DNA from: Desulfobacteraceae bacterium
Lineage (GTDB): Bacteria > Desulfobacterota > DSM-4660 > Desulfatiglandales > B25-G16
Direction of reading: 5' to 3'
Length of the DNA: 36,851 nt
Assembly (NCBI GenBank): GCA_030612685.1
Contig: JAUWNK010000008.1
Coordinates: 1-36,851, forward strand
Shown: positions 16,434 to 23,928 of the stretch, piece after piece
Layout: every line of letters begins with the position of its first letter
Numbering within the stretch: position 1 is the first letter of the stretch
Notes under the pieces: model-generated
What the model was told of the DNA's origin: nothing
Databases searched by the model: none
The model's input: only the letters and a program-made list of their open reading frames with translations
Program-made: the position numbers and the translations under genes

Positions 16434-16776
16434 ATCCTATCCATGATATGCTAAAGAAAATAGGTATTTTTTGTCCAGAAGGATGATAGGGTAGATAGGA
16501 TGGCTGGTCAAGGATTTTTGCAAGATCTCTGCCATTAGAGTTTTTAGGGGCCTTTCAGAGATAATATTGATGCATTCGTAAAAAGTTATGACACGGCGTC
16601 ATTGCGAGTCCGCACTTATAACCCTGGCCCAGTCCCGGCCTATTGCCTTACTATGCTAATTCGGGCATGTAATGCCTTATAGAATCAGTAAGCTAATTAG
16701 AGAGCATAGCGCCTCCCGATCCCGTCCCGGTCTCGGGACGGGGAGGGCGGGCTTTAGCACACTTTAGGCACTTAAA
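16434..16776. other. Gene-free stretch between divergent map and Memo-like gene
   Basis: No gene is visible. The stretch includes a single GTCATTGCGAG repeat end (16598-16608), a copy of the dispersed CCCTGGCCCAG repeat (16622-16753), a perfect stem CCCGTCCC/GGGACGGG around 16724-16742, and the start-codon-linked motif. Promoters for both divergent genes must lie here, but I see no clear -35/-10 pair. Confidence 0.55.
16622..16753. repeat. Dispersed-repeat copy 2 (CCCTGGCCCAG...GGGCGGGC)
   Basis: Starts CCCTGGCCCAG and ends GGAGGGCGGGCT. Its interior aligns with the copy at 36187-36289 over about 95 bases, sharing for example GCTTA or GCCTTA, TATGCT, GCA-GTAA-GCC, ATAGA and TAGC blocks in the same order. 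The right end has been replaced or extended by a GC-rich stem. Function unknown. Confidence 0.55.
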
Positions 16777-16779
16777 ATG
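16752..16779 (+). repeat. 28-base start-codon-linked motif, copy 2
   Basis: CTTTAGCACACTTTAGGCAC followed by TTAAAATG, with one mismatch to the copy at 11142-11169, ends exactly in the ATG of the Memo-like gene. It directly follows the end of dispersed-repeat copy 2. Confidence 0.75.
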
Positions 16780-17988
16780 GATATTGAAAGACCAAAAGTA
16801 AGAAGGGATCTTGATTTTATTCCAGTACAATCTGCTGGTAGAACGGTAATTATGATCCATGACAGGCTTGGCCTGGTAGAGGAGGATAGGGGAATCAATC
16901 CTGAATTATACAAACTCATAACAATGTTAGATGGAACACAATCGGTGAGGGATATTCAATTAGATCTCATGCGGCAGCAAGGAGGGCGGTTGATATCAAT
17001 TGAGGAGGTTGAGGGCCTATTGGCTAAACTCGATTCTTCCTATTTGCTGGATAGTCCAAGGTATAGAGAGGCAAGAAAGGAACTCATTTTTAATTTTTCA
17101 GCCCAAGAGATAAGATATTGCTCTCATGCAAGTATATCATATCCAAGTCAGGCAGAAGAGTTAAGGAGTAGGCTGGAGACTATTCTGGCTACCCAGGAGG
17201 CTTCATTATTTCCACATGGTAAAATTACTGCCTTAGTGGCTCCACATATAGATTTGGAGGCGGGTAAGAGGGTTTATTCAAGTGCATATCAGGCAATCAA
17301 AGGAGTTTCTCCGGAAAGGGTGATCATCTTAGGTGTTGGTCACTCTATGGTTAAAGAGATGTTTTCATTGACCACAAAATCATTTGAAACACCCTTAGGA
17401 AGGGTCGAGACCGATCAAAAAGTTGTAATGGAGCTGATGAAAACAGGCGATAATATAGTTTCGAGAGACGATTTTGCCCATAGAGATGAGCATTCTATCG
17501 AGTTTCAACTTATATTCCTGCAACACATTCTTAGAGATGTTTCCTTTACAATAGTCCCTATACTGTGCGGTTCTCTTATAGGGTGTTTACATGATTATAG
17601 CAGGGAGAAATATCAATCCAAGGGACGTGATTTCTTAAAGATTTTAGCAGATGCCGCAAAAGATGAGAGGACAATCTTAATAGCCGGAGTCGATTTCTCC
17701 CATGTTGGGCTAAAATTTGGTCATGATATGCCTGCTTCCTTAATCGTTGATCAATCTGAGAGACATGATAGACAGCTTTTAAATTTTCTCTGTACTATGG
17801 ATGCTAATAGCTTCTGGTCGGAGTCAAAAAGAATTGAGGATAGATACAATGTCTGTGGATTTTCTGTGCTTGCATGTCTATTAGAAACCCTTCCCCCGAG
17901 CCATGGACACCTCTTAAACTATGAAATATTCAGAGAAGATTCTACCAGATCAGCGGTCGGTTTTGCTGCAGCAATCTTTACAAGCTAA
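16777..17988 (+). CDS. amrB: AmmeMemoRadiSam system protein B (Memo-like) with PqqD-like N-terminal domain
   Basis: This 403-residue protein has a Memo/AmrB core from about residue 145: LVAPHIDLEAGKRVYSSAY, ILGVGHSMVKEM, HRDEHSIEFQLIFLQ, LIAGVDFSHVGLKFGHD and VCGFSVLACLLE. These carry the conserved His, Glu, Asp and Cys residues of the fold, which resembles extradiol dioxygenases. The first 110 residues (RRDLDFIPVQSAGRTVIMIH...LDGTQSVRDIQLDL) look like a PqqD-type winged helix, as found in a subset of AmrB proteins. Its usual partners, an AMMECR1 protein and a radical SAM enzyme, are not in this window. The reaction of the family is not known to me. It lacks a Shine-Dalgarno site. Confidence 0.85.
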   Translation: MDIERPKVRRDLDFIPVQSAGRTVIMIHDRLGLVEEDRGINPELYKLITMLDGTQSVRDIQLDLMRQQGGRLISIEEVEGLLAKLDSSYLLDSPRYREARKELIFNFSAQEIRYCSHASISYPSQAEELRSRLETILATQEASLFPHGKITALVAPHIDLEAGKRVYSSAYQAIKGVSPERVIILGVGHSMVKEMFSLTTKSFETPLGRVETDQKVVMELMKTGDNIVSRDDFAHRDEHSIEFQLIFLQHILRDVSFTIVPILCGSLIGCLHDYSREKYQSKGRDFLKILADAAKDERTILIAGVDFSHVGLKFGHDMPASLIVDQSERHDRQLLNFLCTMDANSFWSESKRIEDRYNVCGFSVLACLLETLPPSHGHLLNYEIFREDSTRSAVGFAAAIFTS

Positions 17989-18027
17989 ACCTTCAAGATT
18001 AAAAATTGGTAAAATATTTATGAAAAC

Positions 18028-18068
18028 ATGCCAGAATACCCCGTGCCGTGCACGGGGATGAATGGCAT
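18028..18068. terminator. Two-part palindrome after amrB, possible bidirectional terminator
   Basis: A perfect 8-bp stem CCCCGTGC/GCACGGGG with CGT loop is nested inside an outer stem ATGCCA/TGGCAT. It lies between the convergent amrB and CDP-alcohol transferase genes. There is no run of T, so factor-independent termination is uncertain; a REP-like role is possible. Confidence 0.45.
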
Positions 18069-18078
18069 CCTTTCAGTT

Positions 18079-18145
18079 CCCCTCCCTCGGTGGGAGGGGT
18101 TAGGGGAGGGGGAAAATGGGACGCCCCTCCCTGTGGGCGGGGTAA
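18079..18145. repeat. Purine/pyrimidine-biased GGGGAGGG repeat cluster
   Basis: CCCCTCCC (18079-18086) pairs with GGGAGGGG (18092-18099). It is followed by GGGGAGGGGG and a further CCCCTCCC...GGGCGGGG stem. It is likely a repetitive intergenic element; the G-tracts could also form a quadruplex. Confidence 0.5.
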
Positions 18146-18189
18146 TCACTAAAAATTACCGAGGGAACATTGGGAGCTATATTTAAGGG

Positions 18190-18780
18190 TTAGGAAAAAG
18201 ATTGGTGATTAAATTTTTGGTAGGCAGAGTAAAGCCTTTGGCAAATGGTAATATAGCCTCCGATAACAAGTATCCACAAACCTAAAAGAAGGTATTTATG
18301 AAACAACAGCATTAGAAATATGATGAGGACTCTTTCTGGTCTTTGCAAAAGCCCTATCGAGCCGAATTCCAGAAAATATTCTGCTTTTGCTTTGATATAG
18401 CTTGTAATCAAGGAGGCTATAAGGGCTAAGAGGCCAAGGAGAAAAATTTCCCTGTTTCCAACATTGAAGGCATAAAAGATGATAGCGAACAGTATTGCAC
18501 TGTCAGAGAATCTATCCATTACCGAGTCAAAGAAGGCACCCATGGGCTTAGCACTATCGTTCCTTCTGGCCAATGATCCATCAAGGGCATCAAATAGCGA
18601 GAAAATCATAAAGAGACAGGAGCCTATTATCCAGTTTTCGTAATATATTAAAATAGATGCCAGAATTGTGCCGAGAAAGGCAGTCAGGGTTAATTGGGAA
18701 GCTGAGAAGCGGTGTCTGATCAAATAGTCTACGAAAGGCATAGAAGCCTTTTCAAAAGGTCCTTTAAGTCGGTGTATCAT
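18190..18780 (-). CDS. CDP-alcohol phosphatidyltransferase
   Basis: Integral membrane enzyme of 196 residues with about six helices. It transfers a phosphatidyl or similar group from a CDP-alcohol to an acceptor alcohol in phospholipid synthesis. The complete CDP-AP motif is present: D64-x2-D67-G-x2-A71-R72-x8-G81-x3-D85-x3-D89 (FDALDGSLARR ... GAFFDSVMD). The acceptor could be glycerol phosphate, inositol phosphate or another alcohol; sequence reading alone does not settle it. It converges on amrB. Confidence 0.88.
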   Translation of the reverse strand: MIHRLKGPFEKASMPFVDYLIRHRFSASQLTLTAFLGTILASILIYYENWIIGSCLFMIFSLFDALDGSLARRNDSAKPMGAFFDSVMDRFSDSAILFAIIFYAFNVGNREIFLLGLLALIASLITSYIKAKAEYFLEFGSIGLLQRPERVLIIFLMLLFHKYLLLGLWILVIGGYITICQRLYSAYQKFNHQSFS

Positions 18781-18909
18781 TTTATTTTTCCTTTGCCAAG
18801 ACCATGTGCTCCATTATTTTGAGGTTAGTAATATAGTAAGCTAAATGCAGTTTTAGGTCAAGTCAATGTTTTAATCATTATGTTTAGAAGTTAAATTAGT
18901 AGAAATTAA

Positions 18910-18955
18910 TTGACAGCCTTAAAATAAACTATTATTTAAAAAGGTTGTTTATTTT
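18910..18955 (+). promoter_or_regulatory. Candidate promoter with overlapping 9-bp inverted repeat
   Basis: TTGACA at 18910-18915 is followed by TATTAT (18930) or TATTTA (18933) as possible -10 boxes (14 or 17 base spacing). AAAATAAAC at 18921-18929 and GTTTATTTT at 18947-18955 form perfect inverted arms 17 bases apart, overlapping the -10 region. This is a likely operator for the oxidoreductase operon that starts downstream; the regulator is unknown. Confidence 0.45.
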
Positions 18956-18991
18956 AGAGGAGAATAAAATTCCAATTTGTAAGGAGTCCAG

Positions 18992-19006
18992 ATGAAATGG
19001 ACTTAG
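18992..19006 (+). other. Four-codon mini-ORF in frame with the ferredoxin gene
   Basis: AAGGAG at 18981-18986 stands at good distance before ATG AAA TGG ACT TAG. The frame continues TGG ATT TGC ATC and then the annotated ATG of the ferredoxin subunit. So the best ribosome site belongs to a minimal peptide whose UAG is four codons before the main start. Reinitiation, or readthrough of UAG, would both couple it to the operon. Confidence 0.5.
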
Positions 19007-19018
19007 TGGATTTGCATC

Positions 19019-19261
19019 ATGGCTGCTAAATCAAAGAGGGGTCTGATAAAGATAGACGCAGAATTGTGCAAGGGTTGCTATCTGTGTGAATCAGTGTGCC
19101 CACTAAACCTGATTTCTATTTCTGAAAGGCTGAATCAGAAGGGTTATCATCCTGCCGTTTATATTGAAGAGGATATAGGGATTAAAGAGCATAAGTGCAA
19201 AGGTTGTGCATTGTGTGCAATAGTATGTCCTGATATAGCTATTGAGGTATATCGTGAGTGA
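19019..19261 (+). CDS. 2-oxoacid:ferredoxin oxidoreductase delta subunit (2[4Fe-4S] ferredoxin)
   Basis: This 80-residue protein has two complete cluster motifs, CKGCYLCESVCP (about 18-29) and CKGCALCAIVCP (about 60-71). It passes electrons between the thiamine-diphosphate site and free ferredoxin. It is the first subunit of a four-gene operon, matching the delta subunit of VOR/KOR enzymes. The ATG at 19019 has no good ribosome site. The strong one upstream serves an in-frame ATG at 18992 that is cut off by a UAG. The end overlaps the alpha-subunit start by eight bases. Confidence 0.9.
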   Translation: MAAKSKRGLIKIDAELCKGCYLCESVCPLNLISISERLNQKGYHPAVYIEEDIGIKEHKCKGCALCAIVCPDIAIEVYRE

Positions 19262-20336
19262 AAAAATGTTATTGCGGGGTAGTCATGTTTATGCTGAGGC
19301 AGCGGTCAGGGCTGGCTGCCGGTTTTATTTTGGTTACCCGATAACCCCACAAAATGAACTAACTGAATATATGGCAAATGCGCTGGCCTCTCTACCCGAT
19401 GGTGTCTTCATTCAGGCAGAGAGCGAATTAGCTGCCATTAATATGGTGATAGGTGTTTCAATGGCAGGTAAAAGGGCCATGACCTCCTCATCCAGTCCCG
19501 GGATAAGCCTGAAACAGGAAGGGATTTCCTTCTTATCCGCTATGGAGCTTCCCGCAGTTATCATTAATACAATGAGGGGGGGGCCAGGATTGGGGAATAT
19601 TGCCGCGTCCCAGGGAGATTATTTCCAGGCCACAAGAGGTGGTGGTCATGGGGATTATCGGACCATTGTTTTAGCTCCCGGATCTGGTCAGGAAATGGCT
19701 GATCTTACTCGAGCTGCCTTTGAATATGCTGACAGATACCGGATTCCTGTTATAATTTTAGGAGACGGAATGATGAGCCAGATGATGGAGCCAGTTGAAT
19801 TTCCAGATCCAATTGACCCCAAATCTCTTCCACCAAAACCATGGGTTCTTGATGGTGCAAAAGATAGGCCCAGCAGGATTATCAAATCTCTTATTCTCGA
19901 TACATCTGCCATGGAGGAACACAACTGGAAGCTATTTAGAAAATACGAGATGATAGAGAAAGAAATATCCCAGGTGGAACTGTTCTTAACTGATGATGCC
20001 CGCCTGGTAGTTATTGCATATGGAACAGCCAGCAGGATAGCAAGGGGTGCGATCAAGAGGGTAAGGGAGATGGGCCTCAAGGTAGGCCTTATGAGTCCTA
20101 AGACACTCTGGCCATTTCCAAAAAGATATTTGTTGGAGATGAGTAGGGTTGTAACTGATTTCCTCGTCTTTGAGATGAGTACTGGCCAGATGTTAGAGGA
20201 TGTTAAATTATCATTGGAAGGCAGGAGAAGGATCCATTTTTATGGCAGGCCTGGCGGTATAATCTCTACGCCTGATGAAATTGCCAAGGTTATCAATAAC
20301 ATATATTTCAAGGAAGGGCTTGAGACAGAGGTATAG
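19254..20336 (+). CDS. vorB: 2-oxoacid:ferredoxin oxidoreductase alpha subunit (VorB-like)
   Basis: This 360-residue protein begins MSEKMLLRGSHVYAEAAVRA and contains CRFYFGYPITPQNELTEYM, the signature of the alpha chain, which binds the pyrimidine end of thiamine diphosphate. SMAGKRAMTSSSSPGISLKQ and the MRGGPGLG loop follow. The best family match by memory is VorB (3-methyl-2-oxobutanoate) rather than KorA, but substrate choice is inference. I chose GTG at 19254 because GAGG lies seven bases before it and family proteins start at this point. A TTG four codons upstream and an ATG at 19266 are alternatives. The beta subunit follows directly with no spacing. Confidence 0.92.
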   Translation: MSEKMLLRGSHVYAEAAVRAGCRFYFGYPITPQNELTEYMANALASLPDGVFIQAESELAAINMVIGVSMAGKRAMTSSSSPGISLKQEGISFLSAMELPAVIINTMRGGPGLGNIAASQGDYFQATRGGGHGDYRTIVLAPGSGQEMADLTRAAFEYADRYRIPVIILGDGMMSQMMEPVEFPDPIDPKSLPPKPWVLDGAKDRPSRIIKSLILDTSAMEEHNWKLFRKYEMIEKEISQVELFLTDDARLVVIAYGTASRIARGAIKRVREMGLKVGLMSPKTLWPFPKRYLLEMSRVVTDFLVFEMSTGQMLEDVKLSLEGRRRIHFYGRPGGIISTPDEIAKVINNIYFKEGLETEV

Positions 20337-21104
20337 ATGAAAAAGGTTTTTGGCAAACCGAAATGTTTGAAAGATGCGGTATTTCATTACTGCCCTGGCT
20401 GTGGGCATAGTATCATTCACAGACTTGTTGCCGAAGTTATTGATGAATTAAGTATACAGGAAAAAGTAATTGGTGTTCCTCCGGCAGGTTGTGCAGTGCT
20501 CGCCTATGATTATTTTGATATTGATATTGGAGAGTCTCCCCATGGAAGAGGGGCTGCTGTGGCAACAGGCCTAAAGAGGGCATTACCAGACAGGATCGTT
20601 TTCACTTATCAAGGTGATGGTGATATTGCGGCTATAGGAACAGCAGAGACGATTCATGCTGCTAACAGGGGGGAGAATATTACAGTTATATTTGTTAATA
20701 ATGGTGTATACGGTATGACAGGAGGTCAGATGGCCCCTACAACAATAATTGGGCAGATCACCACTACAACACCTGGTGGAAGGAACGAGAAAAGGGATGG
20801 AGCACCGATTGATTTGAGCGAGATGTTAGCTCTTACCACTGGAACTGTATACATTGAAAGGACGGCCGTTGATACCCCAAAGAATATCATACGCACAAAA
20901 AAGGCGATCAAAAAGGCCTTTCGGGTGCAGATGGCGGGGTTGGGATTTTCTTTAGTAGAGGTTCTTTCAGCATGTCCTACGAATTTGAAGCTGTCCCCGG
21001 TCCAGGCAAATGAATGGATTGGATCTACAATGACAACCTATTTCCCTTTAAAGGTCATTAAGGATAAGGTTGGGAAATTAGGGGCTTTGCCCCATTTGGA
21101 GTAG
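20337..21104 (+). CDS. 2-oxoacid:ferredoxin oxidoreductase beta subunit (thiamine-diphosphate binding)
   Basis: This 255-residue protein has HYCPGCGHSIIHRLV near residue 17, whose cysteines bind a [4Fe-4S] cluster, and PHGRGAAVATGLKRA. The thiamine-diphosphate motif GDGDIAAIGTAETIHAANRG ends in VNNGVYGMTGGQMAPTT. It forms the catalytic core with the alpha subunit and carries out oxidative decarboxylation of a 2-oxoacid to an acyl-CoA with reduction of ferredoxin. The start codon follows the alpha-subunit stop directly. A 130-base gap with AT-rich sequence and a TAACGGATAACGGATAAC tandem separates it from the gamma subunit. Confidence 0.93.
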   Translation: MKKVFGKPKCLKDAVFHYCPGCGHSIIHRLVAEVIDELSIQEKVIGVPPAGCAVLAYDYFDIDIGESPHGRGAAVATGLKRALPDRIVFTYQGDGDIAAIGTAETIHAANRGENITVIFVNNGVYGMTGGQMAPTTIIGQITTTTPGGRNEKRDGAPIDLSEMLALTTGTVYIERTAVDTPKNIIRTKKAIKKAFRVQMAGLGFSLVEVLSACPTNLKLSPVQANEWIGSTMTTYFPLKVIKDKVGKLGALPHLE

Positions 21105-21237
21105 TGGGCATAATTGTTATTTGTTATTCGAGTAACTAATAACGGATAACGGATAACCCAAATAGCCTGTATAAATCGGGTATTAATAAAAATATTGTAA
21201 ATTCAATAAGTTATAGAAATTCCGAAAGTTTGTTATT

Positions 21238-21810
21238 ATGCTTATAAAAACAGTTTTTTCAGGTTTCGGTGGTCAAGGTGTGTTGATGATGGGTTATATA
21301 CTGGCTGTATCTGCCATGCGTGGGGGAATGCAAGTAACCTATTTACCTTCTTATGGTGCAGAGGTAAGAGGAGGTACGGCAAATTGCACGGTTTCCATCT
21401 CAGATGAGGATATTGCCTCACCAGTAGCATCTTCCCCGGATTATGTTATTGCCATGAATAATCCCTCTTTGATCAGATTTGAGGGTCAGATTAAAACCAA
21501 AGGAACCATATTTTTAAATTCAGATTTGATTGATATCGATCCAGAGAGAGAAGACATTGAAGTCTTCAAGATCCCAGCCAACACCTTAGCTAAAAAGATG
21601 GGAAGTGAGAGGGCGATGAATATGATTATGCTGGGTGCCTTTGTATCTAAGACAAAGATTACCAGCATTGATTCCTTGATGAATGGCTTGACTGAAGTCA
21701 TTAATACAAAGAGTAAAAAACAGGTTGAGATCAACAGGAAGGGATTGGAAATGGGTGCAAAATACGTTTTAAAAGGAGAATGGGGATGCTTGCGAGAGAA
21801 ATTGAATTAG
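21238..21810 (+). CDS. 2-oxoacid:ferredoxin oxidoreductase gamma subunit
   Basis: This 190-residue protein begins MLIKTVFSGFGGQGVLMMGY, the glycine-rich signature of gamma subunits, followed by LPSYGAEVRGGTANCTVSIS, which contacts CoA and the alpha subunit. It completes the delta, alpha, beta, gamma set. The 3' end overlaps the ACT-domain gene by 25 bases in another frame. A second, different gamma subunit lies at the right edge of the window on the minus strand. Confidence 0.92.
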   Translation: MLIKTVFSGFGGQGVLMMGYILAVSAMRGGMQVTYLPSYGAEVRGGTANCTVSISDEDIASPVASSPDYVIAMNNPSLIRFEGQIKTKGTIFLNSDLIDIDPEREDIEVFKIPANTLAKKMGSERAMNMIMLGAFVSKTKITSIDSLMNGLTEVINTKSKKQVEINRKGLEMGAKYVLKGEWGCLREKLN

Positions 21811-22226
21811 CCTTGAAAAATGAGCCAGGACAACTCTCAATTGTCAGTGATCTATTGGGTTCCAATGGAATTAACATCATCGCCTTTTATGTTACTACAA
21901 AGGGCAAGGAAGGGAGTCTCAGGTTTGTAGCCAATGATCCAGACAGGGCTATAAATGTTTTGAAGGCAAGGGGTTATAGAATGAAGATAGAAGAGGTGAT
22001 TGCCTGTGAAACACCCAATCATCCAGGGGGGCTCAATTCTATTCTGAAACCCTTAAAAAAAGAGGGGATTAATGTGGGCTACATATATCCATGCCTCTCC
22101 CGTCTGGGAACAGGTGGTACTGCTATACTTATTATTGGTGTAGCATCTAAAGATAGGGAAAGAAGCCTTAATGTATTAAAAGAGAATTGGATCAGGGTAT
22201 TAAACGAAGAGCTTTATAGATTGTAA
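21786..22226 (+). CDS. Tandem ACT-domain protein
   Basis: This 146-residue protein has two ACT repeats. The first is EIELALKNEPGQLSIVSDLL (about 4-70) and the second starts at ETPNHPGGLNSILKPLKKEG (about 77 to the end). ACT domains bind amino acids and usually tune metabolic enzymes. In anaerobes such proteins often sit beside aryl- or branched-chain 2-oxoacid oxidoreductases and CoA ligases. Here the gene overlaps the gamma subunit, so it probably senses the amino acid whose 2-oxoacid is oxidised. I chose the second ATG (21786) because AAGGAG at 21773 is seven bases before it but too close to the ATG at 21780. Confidence 0.88.
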   Translation: MLAREIELALKNEPGQLSIVSDLLGSNGINIIAFYVTTKGKEGSLRFVANDPDRAINVLKARGYRMKIEEVIACETPNHPGGLNSILKPLKKEGINVGYIYPCLSRLGTGGTAILIIGVASKDRERSLNVLKENWIRVLNEELYRL

Positions 22227-22252
22227 TACTGATCCAACAAACCCAAAAAACT

Positions 22253-22289
22253 CCCGCCCGCCTCGTTCCGCAGAGCGGGACGGGCAGGC
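22253..22289. repeat. GC-rich stem between ACT and acyl-CoA dehydrogenase genes
   Basis: CCCGCCCGCCTCGTTCCG and GAGCGGGACGGGC form an imperfect stem. Similar GGGCGGG/CCCGTCC sequence occurs near 16720-16750 and 5080-5100. It could attenuate transcription between the oxidoreductase operon and the dehydrogenase. Confidence 0.45.
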
Positions 22290-22323
22290 AACAAACCCGA
22301 TAAACCAAACAAGCCGAGATATA

Positions 22324-23928
22324 ATGATGGATAATGAAATGTTCTCCATTGTTCTGGATACCCTTAAGAAGATTGAGAGAGAGAAATTATCTCTTGAGAC
22401 AAGGTTGGAGATGGATGAGAAGGGTGATTTCCCCGAGGAACTTATCCGCTTTATGCTTGGACCTGATATTGGTCTTCATTTAATCTTTATCCCAGCCGAA
22501 TATGGCGGTTTGGGGGCAAGTGCTCTACAGATTGCACAGATATCAGAGGAAATGGCCAAGATAGATATGGCCATAGCTACTTCGTTTCTGGCAATTTGTC
22601 TGGGTATGGATCCTATCAGGGTAGGGGGAACAGAGGAACAGAAAGAAAAATACATCAGGCGAATTGCAGATGAGGGCCTCATTGTTGGCTATGGTGTAAC
22701 CGAACCTGAGGCAGGTTCCAATGTCCAGGCACTAAAGACAAAGGCAGAAAGGGTGCTTGACGAAAAAGGGCGAATCAAGGGCTACCGGATAAATGGACAG
22801 AAACAGTTTATTACTAATGGCGGTGTGGCAGATCTTTATACCATACTTGCTGATACCCCTGAGGGACCATCTTTTTTCATAATTGAGAAAGGAACAAAAG
22901 GTCTTCTACCCGGGAAACATGAGGATAAGCATGGTATCAGGGCCTCGAACACTGCACCTATAACACTGGAAGATGTGTATGTTCCAGCAGAGAATCTTGT
23001 GGGTGGAGTTGAGGGAATAGGATTGAAACAGGCCAATAGAGTTTTTGGGTATACAAGGCTTATGGTTGCAACCTTCGGCCTTGCAGCCGGTATGTCCTCA
23101 TTGGAGAAGGTTATAGCTTACGCAAAAGAAAGGGTGCAATTTGGAACTACATTGGCAGAGAAACAGGGTTATACTCATAAACTTTTGGTTCCCAATGCAG
23201 TCAGGCTTGAAGCAGCTCGGGCTTACACTGAAGAGGTGGCGGAAAGGATTGATTCAGGGGAAGAAGATTTGCAGGTAGAGGGTTCTATTGCTAAATATTT
23301 TGCCACCGAGGTTGGGGATGCTACGGCCAATGATGGTATTCAGGCCCTTGGAGGCTATGGTTATATCAGGGAATACGAGGTAGAAAAGATTAAGAGGGAT
23401 GCAAAGATAGCCACTATCTTTGAGGGAACGAGTGAGATTCAACAAAGCATCATTTCTATCTTTAGATTGAGAGAGACAATACGTTCAAAGGGAGGCTTTT
23501 ATAGTAGTATGTCAGATGAGCTTTCAGGCCTTCCGGAGCAAAGCGGTGGCCCTATGGTTGAAAAGGCTATATGGCTGTTGAATGAACTCCTTTTGGTTGC
23601 ACGAAAGCTTAAGGTTACAAAATCCCAGTACTTTATGTTTCTTTTAGCAGATATGATGACATGGGTAGAGGTGGCTAAGGCAGCATGCATAAAGGCAGGC
23701 TCAGAAAACCGGGAAAAGACAGATTCAGGTGAGTTCATGCTGGCAGTCGCCCGGCTTTTTGCAAGAGAGGCTGTTGAGAAGGTTTACATAAATACCTTGA
23801 AGATACTTAAGGCAGGCCAGGAGGCCCCAGATGACTTGACAGAGAAATTAAACTCCCTGACCCTGAACAAGGTCTTTGAAGGTGCTCTAACAGATATGGA
23901 TTTGGTGGCCAGGGAGTTGACAAAGTAA
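22324..23928 (+). CDS. Acyl-CoA dehydrogenase family protein, C-terminally extended
   Basis: FAD enzyme that introduces a 2,3 double bond in an acyl-CoA. It is 534 residues long against about 380 for simple family members. The core shows GYGVTEPEAGSNVQ (about 122-135), GQKQFITNGGVADLYT, the RVQFGTTLAEKQG helix and ATIFEGTSEIQQS, where Glu367 is the candidate catalytic base. The last 150 residues (LNELLLVARKLKVTKSQ and on) are an extra helical domain as in very-long-chain-type relatives. Upstream are the 2-oxoacid oxidoreductase genes, which generate acyl-CoAs, so branched or aromatic acyl-CoA is a reasonable substrate guess. The stop codon abuts that of the next gene. Confidence 0.92.
   Translation: MMDNEMFSIVLDTLKKIEREKLSLETRLEMDEKGDFPEELIRFMLGPDIGLHLIFIPAEYGGLGASALQIAQISEEMAKIDMAIATSFLAICLGMDPIRVGGTEEQKEKYIRRIADEGLIVGYGVTEPEAGSNVQALKTKAERVLDEKGRIKGYRINGQKQFITNGGVADLYTILADTPEGPSFFIIEKGTKGLLPGKHEDKHGIRASNTAPITLEDVYVPAENLVGGVEGIGLKQANRVFGYTRLMVATFGLAAGMSSLEKVIAYAKERVQFGTTLAEKQGYTHKLLVPNAVRLEAARAYTEEVAERIDSGEEDLQVEGSIAKYFATEVGDATANDGIQALGGYGYIREYEVEKIKRDAKIATIFEGTSEIQQSIISIFRLRETIRSKGGFYSSMSDELSGLPEQSGGPMVEKAIWLLNELLLVARKLKVTKSQYFMFLLADMMTWVEVAKAACIKAGSENREKTDSGEFMLAVARLFAREAVEKVYINTLKILKAGQEAPDDLTEKLNSLTLNKVFEGALTDMDLVARELTK

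Noticed and set aside
21119-21160. TAACGGATAACGGATAAC tandem between beta and gamma oxidoreductase subunits
   Set aside because: Only about two units and no second site; too short to call a regulatory or mobile element.
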